NCBI GenBank assembly: GCA_947564425.1 | Contig: CANOBU010000010.1 | Coordinates: 1-38,756 of the forward strand | Direction: 5' to 3' | Origin: an uncultured Eggerthellaceae bacterium | GTDB taxonomy: Bacteria; Actinomycetota; Coriobacteriia; Coriobacteriales; Eggerthellaceae | Length of the DNA stretch: 38,756 nucleotides | Shown here: positions 18,595 through 27,900 of the stretch, in pieces | Numbering within the stretch: position 1 is the first letter of the stretch | Layout of the letters: every line of letters starts with the position of its first letter | Made by a program: the position numbers and the translations under genes | Notes under the pieces: generated by a model | What the model saw: the letters and a program-made list of their open reading frames with translations, nothing else | What the model was told of the DNA's origin: nothing | Databases searched by the model: none

Positions 18595-18984
18595 TCAGGA
18601 CCGCCGGTCGGCGGAAGCACCGGGCTCGGCGGCCTCGTCGGGAAGGTCCACCTCGATGGACTCTATCTCCAGCTCGCGCCCCTGCACCACCTGGGTTTGG
18701 AAGCTGCCGCAGGCGGGGCACGAGCGGTGGAAGCGGTCGTGGTCGAACTCGCAGCCGCACTCGAAGCAGACGCTGCGGGGATGCACCTTCGTCACCGTCA
18801 GCTGCGCCCCCTCGCAAAGGGTTCCCTCGGTGAGCACCTCGAAGGCGAATTCCAGGGCCTCGTCCACCACCTCGGTCATATCGCCGATGCGCAGGGATAT
18901 CCCCAGCACGCGCTCGGCGCCGGCTTGCCGGGCCGAAGGGGTCACGGTATCCAGCACGCCCGCGATGATGCTCATCTCGTGCAT
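18595..18984 (-). CDS. hypA: Hydrogenase nickel metallochaperone HypA
   Basis: HypA binds nickel and hands it to the hydrogenase large subunit with HypB. The 129-residue protein begins M-H-E-M-S-I, where His2 is the nickel ligand, and has a zinc site made of Cys73, Cys76, Cys89 and Cys92. A charged extension follows after about residue 112. The start lies three bases downstream of the tatC stop. Likely clients include the hydrogenase at 0.2-4.2 kb. Confidence 0.95.
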   Translation of the reverse strand: MHEMSIIAGVLDTVTPSARQAGAERVLGISLRIGDMTEVVDEALEFAFEVLTEGTLCEGAQLTVTKVHPRSVCFECGCEFDHDRFHRSCPACGSFQTQVVQGRELEIESIEVDLPDEAAEPGASADRRS

Positions 18985-18987
18985 GGG

Positions 18988-19782
18988 CTATTCCCCGCCA
19001 TCGTCGCCGTAGAGCTCGGCCTCCTCGGCCGCCTGGCGCTTGAGGCGGCGGGCCAGGGCGATGCGCGCCACCAGCAGGCTCACCTCGTACAGGGCCAGCA
19101 GGGCCGCGAACATCAGCAGCATGGTCACGGGGTTGGCATCGGGGGTCACCATGGCCGAGAACACCATGAGCCCTATGTATATGTAGCGCCAGCTGCCCCG
19201 CAGCTTCTTATAGGGCACTATGTTGAAGATCACCAGGTAGAAGATGACGATGGGCAGCTCGAAGGCGATGCCGAAGCCTATCTCGAACTTGATGATCACA
19301 TCCACGTACGAGGCTGCGTTGGGGGCCACGGTGCCCAGGCCCGACGTCTGGTCCGTCAGCCATTGGAACGCCGGATGCAGGATGATCAGGTAGCAGAACA
19401 CGGTGCCGAAGATGAACAGGGCCACGGCGGCGGCGAAGGTGGGGATGAACCACTTGCGCTCCTTGGGCTTCAGCGCCGGCAGGAAGAAGGCGAGAATCTG
19501 CCACAGGATTATGGGCGAGGTGGCCACCACCGACATCCAGAATGCTATCTTGAACTTCACCGTGAAGGGGTCGAAGGCATTCAGGAAGTAGAGGTCCACG
19601 CCGCCGTCGGCCGCCTGGGGCAGGAACTCGGCTATGGGCAGCAGCAGGAACTGGCCCATGGTGCCGGCCGCCAGGTAGAACACGCATATGGCCACGATGA
19701 GCACCACCACGATGCGCACGAGCCGCATGCGCAGCTCGCCCAGATGCTCCATGAGCGGCATCCGCGCCGGTCCGATGGGCAT
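18988..19782 (-). CDS. tatC: Twin-arginine translocase subunit TatC
   Basis: TatC is the integral-membrane receptor for Tat signal peptides. The 264-residue protein has the expected N-terminal M-P-L-M-E-H-L-G-E-L-R-x-R and six hydrophobic segments. The conserved F-E-x-G-F-G-I-A-F-E-L-P segment is present. The ATG at 19782 starts one base after the stop of the TatA/B gene. The C-terminal about 40 residues are charged and lie in the cytoplasm. Confidence 0.95.
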   Translation of the reverse strand: MPIGPARMPLMEHLGELRMRLVRIVVVLIVAICVFYLAAGTMGQFLLLPIAEFLPQAADGGVDLYFLNAFDPFTVKFKIAFWMSVVATSPIILWQILAFFLPALKPKERKWFIPTFAAAVALFIFGTVFCYLIILHPAFQWLTDQTSGLGTVAPNAASYVDVIIKFEIGFGIAFELPIVIFYLVIFNIVPYKKLRGSWRYIYIGLMVFSAMVTPDANPVTMLLMFAALLALYEVSLLVARIALARRLKRQAAEEAELYGDDGGE

Positions 19783-19783
19783 G

Positions 19784-20290
19784 CTACTCACCCCCCTTGG
19801 ACGCCGGGTCGGCAGCGACGGCATCCGCAGCCCCGTCCGAGGCGCCCTCTCGGGCACCCTGGGCCGCAGCCCGCTCGCGCTCGTAGCGCGCCTTGCGCTC
19901 GGTGAAGCTCTCGGCCCTGGCCGGCGCTGCCTGGCCAGGGGGCTCCTCAGCCGCCGGTTCCGTCGGGGCCGGGGCGGCCGCCTTCGGCGCGCTATCCGCC
20001 GCAGAACCATCGGCCTTCTGCGCGGTGCCCGCAGCCTTGGCCTTCTTCTCCTCTTGGCGCTGGGCCATCTTGTCCAGCACCTCCACGGGGTTCTTGAACG
20101 GCTCGTCGGGGTTGTTCGGGTCGAATATCTTCTGGTCGCCCAAGGTCTCGTTCATCTCCTGCTGGGCCTGGCGGAAGCGGGCGATGCCCTTCCCCACCGT
20201 CTTCGCGATCTCGGGAAGCTTGTCGGGTCCGAATATAAGGAACCCGAACAGCAGAATTATGAATAGCTCGAAGCCGCCTATACCGAACAT
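19784..20290 (-). CDS. Sec-independent translocase protein TatA/TatB type
   Basis: The 168-residue protein has an N-terminal hydrophobic helix (about residues 5-20), the hinge F-G-P-D-K-L-P-E and an amphipathic helix, followed by a long acidic, alanine- and proline-rich C-terminal tail. The hinge sequence and length lean towards TatB, but single TatA-like proteins can serve both roles in actinobacteria. It lies directly before tatC. Confidence 0.92.
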   Translation of the reverse strand: MFGIGGFELFIILLFGFLIFGPDKLPEIAKTVGKGIARFRQAQQEMNETLGDQKIFDPNNPDEPFKNPVEVLDKMAQRQEEKKAKAAGTAQKADGSAADSAPKAAAPAPTEPAAEEPPGQAAPARAESFTERKARYERERAAAQGAREGASDGAADAVAADPASKGGE

Positions 20291-20305
20291 CCTGCAGTTC
20301 TCCTC

Positions 20306-20521
20306 CTAGAGGCCCGATCCCAGGATCGACAGCCCGATGGTGGGTATGCCCAGCGCCAAAACAAGTATGACGCAGATTATAACGGTGAACACCTGCTTGG
20401 TACGGGCTTTCTTCGCCGCGGCCGCTGCGACGCGCCGCTCGCGCTCCTCGGCCGCCCGCGCCCGCTCCTCGATCTGCTTCGCCGTGAGCTTCTGCTTCGC
20501 CTTCTGCGGTTTCTTCGCCAT
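20306..20521 (-). CDS. Small coiled-coil membrane protein
   Basis: The 71-residue protein is not recognised. Residues 1-42 are strongly charged (K/R/E/A-rich, likely helix or coiled coil), and residues 43-65 form one hydrophobic transmembrane segment with a short C-terminal tail. Its start follows the amidohydrolase stop by one base and its stop lies 15 bases before the TatA/B gene, so it is surely translated in this operon. Position suggests a link to the Tat translocase or to membrane-protein assembly, but this is only context. Confidence 0.75.
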   Translation of the reverse strand: MAKKPQKAKQKLTAKQIEERARAAEERERRVAAAAAKKARTKQVFTVIICVILVLALGIPTIGLSILGSGL

Positions 20522-20522
20522 G

Positions 20523-21878
20523 CTATTTCCTAAGCTTTCCCCTGATGTCTATGACGCGGGCGATATCCCGCGCAACCTCGACATCGACGTTCCATTTGTC
20601 CTTCTCGTAGCGGATATTGCCGTCCACCATAGTCATCAGCACATCCGTGGAGCTGCTGGAGTTCACCACCACCGCCTCGGGGTTGCCGGTAGAGCCCTGG
20701 CGCGAGCCCGACAGGTCGATGGCCGTGAGGTCGGCCCGCTTGCCTATCTCGATGGAGCCGATGAGGCCATCCAGCTTCAGGGAGCGGGCGGCATCGATGG
20801 TCGCCATGCGCAGCATGGTCTCCGGCGCGATGAACCGGCCGGGGTTCATGGCGCGGTTCAGCAGCATGCCGTAGCGCATCTCCTTGATGATATCGGAGGA
20901 ATCCGTGGCCACCGCATAGCCGGTGCCCAGGCCCACGCGCAGGCCCGATCGGATGAATTCCAGCAGGGGCGCCACCCCCATGGACAGCTGGGCGTTGGAG
21001 CGCGGGCAGATGGCCACGGCCACGTCGTATTCCTGCAGCTTGCGGATATCCTCGGCATCCACATGCACGCAATGGGCGGCTATGACGTTATCGGCCTCGA
21101 AGGCGCCCCAATTCACCAGATAGCGCACCGGCGACACGCCGGTGGGCAGCCAGGGGGGTATCTCCACATAGCCGCGGCGACCCTGCATGTTGTCGACGGA
21201 CAGCCCGGATGTACCCCAGCGGATGAAATCGTATTCCTCGCGGCTGGCGGCCAGGTATAGCGACAGCGGGATGCCCTCTTCCCGGGCGATGCGGGCGGCA
21301 TCGCTGAACACGGCCGGGTGGCAGTCGAAGGCCTCGCGCGGGGCGATGCCGATGCCGATGCGGGAGGAATCGACGGACTCCCCCCAGTTCACGATGTCGT
21401 TGCGGGCGATCCGCATGGCATCTTCCACGCGGCGCTTGTCCATGGTGCCCACTTCGCGGAACACGATGCCGCGCAGGCCCAGCTTCGTCATGGCCGAGCA
21501 CGAGGCCCCGGTTGCAGAGATATCTGCCACACAGGTGATGCCGGCGGAAAGCGCCTCCAAGCCGCCGAAGATGGCCGAGGCATGCCAATCGTGCACATCC
21601 AGCCGCGAGGCCGCACGGCGCACGGCCTGGATCCAGCTGGCGTAGGGCTGGTCGGGCACGATGCCCCGCAGCACCGAGTTCTCCATATGGGTATGCAGGT
21701 CGATGAGGCCGGGCAGGATGGCCGCGGCACCGAAATCCCGCACCTCCTCGTCGGCATAGCGCAGGCGCATGCGCTCCGCCTCGCCGATGTCGCGGATGAT
21801 GCCGTCCCGCACCAGCACGGCGCCCCCCACGAGGGTGTCTCCGACGATGGGGATGACATATTGTGCGATCAACAGCAT
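20523..21878 (-). CDS. Amidohydrolase-superfamily protein with altered metal site
   Basis: The 451-residue protein has the TRZ/ATZ/aminofutalosine-deaminase architecture, with a split beta-sandwich and a TIM barrel. The first metal motif is H-T-H (His62, His64), the strand-6 histidine is His269 in A-A-H-C-V-H, and I-C-P-R-S-N (290-295) is typical. However, the strand-5 H-x-x-E motif reads L-Y-L-A (207-210), and the strand-8 L-G-T-D reads L-G-T-G (Gly320). Two metal ligands and the catalytic glutamate thus appear lost, and an ordinary deaminase reaction is doubtful. It heads the Tat-hyp operon and is divergent from menG, which would have suggested an aminodeoxyfutalosine deaminase role if the active site were intact. 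Confidence 0.8.
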   Translation of the reverse strand: MLLIAQYVIPIVGDTLVGGAVLVRDGIIRDIGEAERMRLRYADEEVRDFGAAAILPGLIDLHTHMENSVLRGIVPDQPYASWIQAVRRAASRLDVHDWHASAIFGGLEALSAGITCVADISATGASCSAMTKLGLRGIVFREVGTMDKRRVEDAMRIARNDIVNWGESVDSSRIGIGIAPREAFDCHPAVFSDAARIAREEGIPLSLYLAASREEYDFIRWGTSGLSVDNMQGRRGYVEIPPWLPTGVSPVRYLVNWGAFEADNVIAAHCVHVDAEDIRKLQEYDVAVAICPRSNAQLSMGVAPLLEFIRSGLRVGLGTGYAVATDSSDIIKEMRYGMLLNRAMNPGRFIAPETMLRMATIDAARSLKLDGLIGSIEIGKRADLTAIDLSGSRQGSTGNPEAVVVNSSSSTDVLMTMVDGNIRYEKDKWNVDVEVARDIARVIDIRGKLRK

Positions 21879-22018
21879 AAAGCGGCCCCGCAACTCCTTG
21901 CAGCTTCGAGGGAATCGTATCTGCCCATAGTACCATCCAGCGGAAACCCCAGCCACCGTTCCTATGGTTTCTGCAACATTTAGCCTGCGGGCGCAGTCGG
22001 CGCCGCTTCCCCAGGCCC

Positions 22019-22024
22019 TATACT
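22019..22024 (+). promoter_or_regulatory. Putative -10 box for leaderless menG
   Basis: TATACT ends seven bases before the ATG of menG at 22032. No Shine-Dalgarno sequence lies between them. This is the pattern of a leaderless transcript. The -35 region is weak. Confidence 0.45.
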
Positions 22025-22031
22025 GGCACCC

Positions 22032-22787
22032 ATGGACCGACTGCATGACACCGCCATCGATACCGCCACCGGGCAGGCTGCCCCCTCGGAGCTCTCCACC
22101 GAACGCGTGAAGGGCATCTTCTCGTCCATAGCCGGCCGCTACGAGCGCTTCAACGCACTCTCGAGCTTCGGGGCATACCGCCGATGGCTGCGCACCATGA
22201 TGCAGCAGGCCCCCCTGGACGGTAACTCGGATGTGCTCGATATAGCCGGGGGGACAGGCGATGTCTCCCGCATGGCGGCCCGCACCTTCCATCCGGCCCA
22301 TATACAGTGCACCGACCTCGTGCCCGAGATGCTGGAGGTGGCGAAGGCCCACCGCGACCACGGCGACTTCGATGGCGTACCCGTCGATTTCGCGGTGGTG
22401 GACGCCCAGGATATCCCCTATGGCGACAACACCTACGATGCGGTGACCATGGCCTACGGGATCCGCAACATGCCCCAGCGCGAGCGGGCCCTGGCCGAGA
22501 TGCACCGCGTGCTGAAGCCCGGCGGGGCGCTGGTGTGCCTGGAATTCTCCACGCCTCCCAACCCGTTGTGGCGCGGCCTGTACCATTTCTACCTGCACCA
22601 CCTCATCCCCTTCTGGGGCAAGCTGGTCACCGGCGACAGCTCCGGCTTCGTGTACCTGGCGAAATCCATCCGCGCCTTCCCCGACCAGGCGGGCCTTGCA
22701 GCCTTGATGGAAGAAGCGGGGTTCCGCGACGTGCGCTGGGTGAACTGCACCGGGGGCATCGCCGCCGTGCACGTGGCATTCAAATAG
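22032..22787 (+). CDS. menG: Demethylmenaquinone methyltransferase
   Basis: MenG/UbiE methylates demethylmenaquinone with S-adenosylmethionine in the last step of menaquinone synthesis. The 251-residue protein has R-Y-x-x-F-N-x-L-S-S-F-G near the N-terminus, the SAM loop L-D-I-A-G-G-T-G-D (69-77), the UbiE signature A-Y-G-I-R-N-M-P and L-K-P-G-G-A-L-V-C-L-E-F-S. The protein implies a respiratory quinone pool. It is divergent from the amidohydrolase; no other menaquinone gene is in the window. Confidence 0.95.
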   Translation: MDRLHDTAIDTATGQAAPSELSTERVKGIFSSIAGRYERFNALSSFGAYRRWLRTMMQQAPLDGNSDVLDIAGGTGDVSRMAARTFHPAHIQCTDLVPEMLEVAKAHRDHGDFDGVPVDFAVVDAQDIPYGDNTYDAVTMAYGIRNMPQRERALAEMHRVLKPGGALVCLEFSTPPNPLWRGLYHFYLHHLIPFWGKLVTGDSSGFVYLAKSIRAFPDQAGLAALMEEAGFRDVRWVNCTGGIAAVHVAFK

Positions 22788-22964
22788 CGCCGCCGGAAAG
22801 GGCCGGGGAGGGATTACCCGCCCCAGATGATTCCGCGAGGGCATTTTCCTGCCCATGACGGGCGATTTGTGGTACATTTGGAAGTGCAGTGAGCGAATGG
22901 CCCCCTGCCGCGCAGCGAAGGGGCGCTCTTCCGCACCATCGACAAGAACGGAAGGATCCACCAG

Positions 22965-24887
22965 ATGGCTGCAGCTCTTTTCGGAAGTCCCCGGGAGAAG
23001 GGCGATGGGACCGGCTCGAACGCCATCGCCGCGGAATATGCGAAACTCGCCGCCTTCGCCGACCAGAAGGGATTCGGGAAGCGCGGGAAGACCACCGTGG
23101 GAATCATCGGGGCGCTCAGCTCCTACGGTTATGTGCCCCTCTGGCACACCCTGTTCACCACCTTGGGCTATTCGGTGACGATGCCGCATCTCGACCGCTT
23201 GGACGCCTTCACCGCCCAAGCCGAGGCCACCATCACCTCCGAGAACGTGTGCGCGCCGGCGAAATCGGCCCATGGGCGCGTCTTCGAGATGATCGACCGC
23301 GGCATCGATGCGCTGTTCGCGCCGAAGTACCAACCCACCTCGATGTGCGCTGTGCTGTGCAACTATTCCGAGGTCATCAAGAACAACATCCCCGCTGTGA
23401 CCGAGGGGAAGGTGGGGCTCATCGCCCCGTCGCTCGTGGATGTGAAGCTGAGGAACTTCTACGATGAGCCGGAGAAGTTCGCCACGGTGCTCGAGGCCAT
23501 CCGCGGTTTCGATAAGAGCACCGCCCCCACCGATGCGGAATTCTACGAGGCGCTCGAGCGGGCCCTGCAGGTCCAGCGCGCCTTCGATACCGAATGCGTC
23601 ACAACGCACCGCGAGACCGTGGAGGAGCTGTTCCATAACAAGGACAAGCACGGCGTGGTCATCGCGGCGCGCCCCTATCATCTGGCAACCGACCAGCTGA
23701 AGGGCATCGACGGGAAGTTCGCCGCCCACGGCTATGCGGTGCTCTCGCCTTTGGCTATAAGGATATCCCTGCGCCAGGTACCGCCCCCCACCGAAGAGGA
23801 CCCGACCTCGAACCAGATCCTCTTCCTGCGCTGGATAGCCGAAGGCGCCATCGACGAGCCGTCTATGAATGTGGTATTCCTGCAAACGGCCAACTGCGGC
23901 TACGATGCCGTGAGCATAGCCGAGGCCCGGCGCATCCTGGCCGAGCATAACCGCCGCTGCGCCGTGATAGACATCGATGCCGCCGCCGAGGAGATAGACG
24001 CGCAGGTGAATGCCGCCCTGGAGGATTTCGAAAACGAGCGCGCCCACCGAGAGCTGGAGGACAGCGAAACCCTCAGCCCCGCCCAGGCCATCGAGCTTCT
24101 GGTGGACTCCTACAAGGACGAGAGCCTGCGCATCGATGCGCAGAAGCGCTCGACGGACCTGCCCGATTCGCTGTGCAATACCGTGTCGGCCCTTTTCCGG
24201 GGCTCCCTCGACTCCTTCGCCGAGAACCCCGAATCGAACGAGGTGCGCCTGCCCGCCGTATGCAAAGGCTGCCTGGTAGAGCTGCTTCCCTCGCTGCTGT
24301 CCCGCAACCTGGAGCGCGATGTGGACGTCATATGGGACGACCATTGGATAGAATCGCCGGAATCGCTCAGCGTGGGGCCCTTGCGCCTGCAGGCATTCGA
24401 AGCGGCGGAGGACGGCCCGACCGCAACGGTTCCCCTGCATCACCGGCAGGCCAGCGAACCCTATTCGCTGCCCGTCGATTTCACGCCCACCATAGGCCTG
24501 GCAGGAAACCCCCTGCTGTGCTTCGACCGCTCGGTGGTGGCAACGCTGGCAGAGCTCGTCGAGCAGAACGGCGGCCGGCTGCTGCCGCCGGATCCGGCGA
24601 ACTTCCGCCCCGAGGACGGCTATAGCCAGCAGCTGGAGGCTTACGGCCGGCAGGGAATCGATGGGGTGCTGTGCCTGCAGGATGCCCATTGCCTGAAGGA
24701 GCACGTGAATATCAGGGGGTCGCTTGCGAGCCTGCAACGGCGCTATCCGGCCATGCAGCTGGTTGCCATCGAGGTGAGCGACGATACCTCTTCCATCGCC
24801 CTGAGCAACCGGGTATCCCTGGCCATCTGCCGCATACTGGACCGCAAGCGCGAGCAGCGCTGCGAAGCCGAGGAGCAGACGGCCTAG
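22965..24887 (+). CDS. Acyl-CoA dehydratase activase-related protein (DUF2229-like), stand-alone
   Basis: The 640-residue protein resembles the non-ATPase part of large 2-hydroxyacyl-CoA dehydratase activase/component fusions. Residues 44-140 match that domain: V-G-I-I-G-A-L-S-S-Y (45-54), Cys96 in E-N-V-C-A-P-A-K-S-A-H-G and cysteines 128 and 132. A second block (residues about 220-340) contains V-V-I-A-A-R-P-Y-H and further cysteines. The ASKHA ATPase domain normally fused upstream is missing. A GGAAGGA ribosome-binding site precedes ATG 22965. Possible roles are in Fe-S-dependent radical dehydration or other CoA-linked chemistry; the partner is not encoded nearby. Confidence 0.75.
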   Translation: MAAALFGSPREKGDGTGSNAIAAEYAKLAAFADQKGFGKRGKTTVGIIGALSSYGYVPLWHTLFTTLGYSVTMPHLDRLDAFTAQAEATITSENVCAPAKSAHGRVFEMIDRGIDALFAPKYQPTSMCAVLCNYSEVIKNNIPAVTEGKVGLIAPSLVDVKLRNFYDEPEKFATVLEAIRGFDKSTAPTDAEFYEALERALQVQRAFDTECVTTHRETVEELFHNKDKHGVVIAARPYHLATDQLKGIDGKFAAHGYAVLSPLAIRISLRQVPPPTEEDPTSNQILFLRWIAEGAIDEPSMNVVFLQTANCGYDAVSIAEARRILAEHNRRCAVIDIDAAAEEIDAQVNAALEDFENERAHRELEDSETLSPAQAIELLVDSYKDESLRIDAQKRSTDLPDSLCNTVSALFRGSLDSFAENPESNEVRLPAVCKGCLVELLPSLLSRNLERDVDVIWDDHWIESPESLSVGPLRLQAFEAAEDGPTATVPLHHRQASEPYSLPVDFTPTIGLAGNPLLCFDRSVVATLAELVEQNGGRLLPPDPANFRPEDGYSQQLEAYGRQGIDGVLCLQDAHCLKEHVNIRGSLASLQRRYPAMQLVAIEVSDDTSSIALSNRVSLAICRILDRKREQRCEAEEQTA

Positions 24888-24905
24888 GCCGGAACCGCCG
24901 GCGCG

Positions 24906-27900
24906 TCAGCCGATCTGCTCCAGGTCGGCGTGGGCGGCGGCATCGGCATCCAGCGGCGCGAAGCGCCCTCGGCGATACCGGTCGAGGGCCGCCAGGGCGA
25001 TCATAGCTGCATTATCGCCGCAGCTCTCGAGAGGGGCCATGACCAGCCGTACGCCCAGCCGGGTGCAGAGTTCCCCGTAGGCGCGGCGCAGGGCCGGATT
25101 GGCGGCCACGCCTCCACCCAGGCAGAAGGTTGGCGCCCCGGTCTGGAGCAGTGCTTCTTCAGCCTTCGCCACCTGCACATCGATGACCGCCTGCTGGAAG
25201 CTGGCGGCTATGTCGGGCAGGTTCAGAGGACGGCCGGCGCGGCGCTCCCCTTCGATGTAGTTCACCACGGCCGTCTTCAGCCCCGACAGCGAGAAGCGGA
25301 AATCGTGGGAGTGCAGCAGCGCCCGCGGGAACGGGATGGCGGCGGGGTCGCCCTGCTGCGCCAGGCGCGAGATGACCGGGCCCCCGGGATAGCCCAGGCC
25401 CAGGGCCTTGGATACCTTGTCGAAGGCCTCCCCCACGGCATCGTCGATGGTTGAGCCCAGCACCTCGTAGTCGCCCCAATCGTGCATATGCACCAGCAGC
25501 GTGTTGCCGCCGCTGACCAGCGATGCCACAGCGGGGGGCTGGAAATCGGGGCAGCCTATGCGATTGGCATAGAGGTGCCCCTCCAGATGATTCACGGCTA
25601 CGAGGGGTGCCTCGAGCGCCCAGGCGGCCCCCTTGGCGAAGGCCACGCCCACCACCAGGGCGCCCAGAAGCCCCGGCTCGGTGGTCACGGCAACGGCATC
25701 GAGGCCGTCCCAAGGGCAGCCGGCTGCTGCCAGGGCCTCGGCGGCCACGCCGCAGATAGCCTCGATGTGCTTGCGGCTGGCTATCTCGGGCACCACGCCG
25801 CCGAAGCGCCCGTGGAAGTCGATCTGCGAGGCCACCACGTCGGAGAGCAGGCGGCCGGCCCCGTCGACCACGGCGGCAGCGGTCTCGTCGCAGGAGGATT
25901 CGATGGCAAGGATGAGGGGTTGCGGCGGTGCGCCGACGGAGCGGGCGGAAACCCGGTGATGCTGCAGGGCCATGCCGGCCACATCGCCGCCGGGATCCGG
26001 CAGGCAGCCGGCCATGAGGCAGGCATCCTCGCCGTCGCTGTAATAGCGCGAGCGCGCACCCGCCTCGGCGAGCCCCAGCCCCCGGTAGAACGCCCGGGCG
26101 GTGCCGTTCGATGCCCGCACTTCCAGGTAGCACCGGTCGCATCCCAGATTGCGCCCATCTTCCGCCAAAAGGCCGAAGAGGCGCCGTCCGATGCCCCGGC
26201 GTTGGAAGGACGGGTCCACGGCTATCTTCAGCACCTGCAGCTCGCCGTCGGCGACCAGGGCACCGGCATAGCCGACGAGCCGCCCGTCATCCAGGGCGGC
26301 CCACCAGATGCGGTCGCGCTGCCCCAGCTCCCCCAGGAACTGCCGTTCGTTCCAAGCATCGGTGCCCATAAGCCGCGCTTCCAGCGAAGCCGCGTCCCGT
26401 GCCCGGACGGCATCGAGGGGACGGTAGCTCATCCCGCCGCCGGGACCGGTCTGCGCAGGCGCCAAGCGGTCGAGGGATTCCCGGCCGGTGGGCGACGTAT
26501 CGCGCAGCGCCTGCACGCCGGAAACCAAATCGCGCGCGCCGGGGGCAGCCGAGCGGGCCCGTTCGTTCTCCTCGGCATCGGAGAGCCGCGTGTACACCGG
26601 CAGCACGAAGGCCGGGTCGTGGCGCGCGGCATCCAGCGGGTGCGCCTGGCCGCGGCGCCAGGCCGCCTGCAGGGCCAGCAGCAGCCCCCGCCCCGTCACC
26701 TCCCACAGCTTGTCGGAGAGGATGCGGCCCTTGCCCTCGAAGAGCCCCCGGTATTTCACCAGCCCATCGCCCGCGATGGCGGTATCCGCCGCGCCCAGCC
26801 CGGCTGCGAAGACCTCGGCCTTGATCACGGAATCGGCCCCCAGGCGCTCGGCACCCTCATCGCCCAACGCGAAGGGGGCCGGATAGACCTCTTTGCGCAT
26901 GGCATCGGCCACCACCAGCAAGGGCCCGCGAACCCCGCGGTCCCACGCATTCCAGGCGATGGCATCGAGGGTGGAAACCCCCACCAGCGGCAGCCCCAGG
27001 GCCTGGGCGATACCCTTGGCCGTGGCCACCGCGATGCGCACCCCGGTGAACGACCCGGGGCCCCGCCCCACCGCGATGCAGGCAAGCCGCGCGCGCCCGA
27101 TACCGAGCAGGCACAGCATCTCGTCGATAACCGGAAGCAAGGTGGTATTGGAAGCCCGATGGGCCGCCACCTGCCGGGAAGCGATCACCCGAACGCCCCT
27201 CGAGGCAGCATCCAGCGCCCCCACCCCGACAGCCACCACCTCGTTGGCCGTATCGAAAGCCAGGACAAGCGGCCCCTCCCCAACCGCAACCCCTTCCGAA
27301 AGCGAGGAAGGGCCAGGCGTAGCCGCCGAAGGCGAAGAGGCTCGGGAGCCAAGGGGGGCTGCTGCGGCCGATTCTGCAGGCCGGCCGATTAGCAGGTCAG
27401 TCGTACTTCCCGCCGAAGCCAAGGCCGCAGCAGCCCCCCTTGGCTCCCGAGCCTCTTCGCCCTCGCCCAGTAAGAGCCCCAGCAGCTCTTCTCCGCGCTC
27501 CCCCGCCGCACGCCCGAAAACAACGCGTCCATCGCCTTCGGCCTTACGCAATTCCAAAGCCAGGTACTCATCGGAGGCGGCAGGGAACTTCTCGGCCCAC
27601 TCGACGAAGCAGGCTCCCTCCCCTTCCAGGTATTCCCGCAGCCCGATATCGTCCAGTTGTTCGGCATCATCCAACCGATACAGGTCGAAGTGGTGCAGCG
27701 GAAGGCGGCCGCCCCCGTAGCTGATCACGATATTGAAGGTAGGGCTCACCGGCACCGCATCGCAGCCCAGCCCCGAAGCGACCCCCTGCACCAAGCAGGT
27801 CTTTCCCGCCCCCAGATCCCCCGAGAGCAGCACGACATCCCCCGACTGCAGCAGAGAAGCGACCCGGGCGCCGAAGGCTGCGGTCTCCTCCGGAGTCCGG

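Noticed and set aside
20523..22787. Aminodeoxyfutalosine deaminase (mqnX) next to menG
   Set aside because: The context fits, but the H-x-x-E and L-G-T-D positions are lost, so I do not give this name.
21879..24737. Continuous minus-strand frame extending the amidohydrolase upstream to 1404 codons
   Set aside because: The extension is antisense to menG and the activase-like gene. The amidohydrolase starts naturally at 21878 with M-L-L-I-A-Q.
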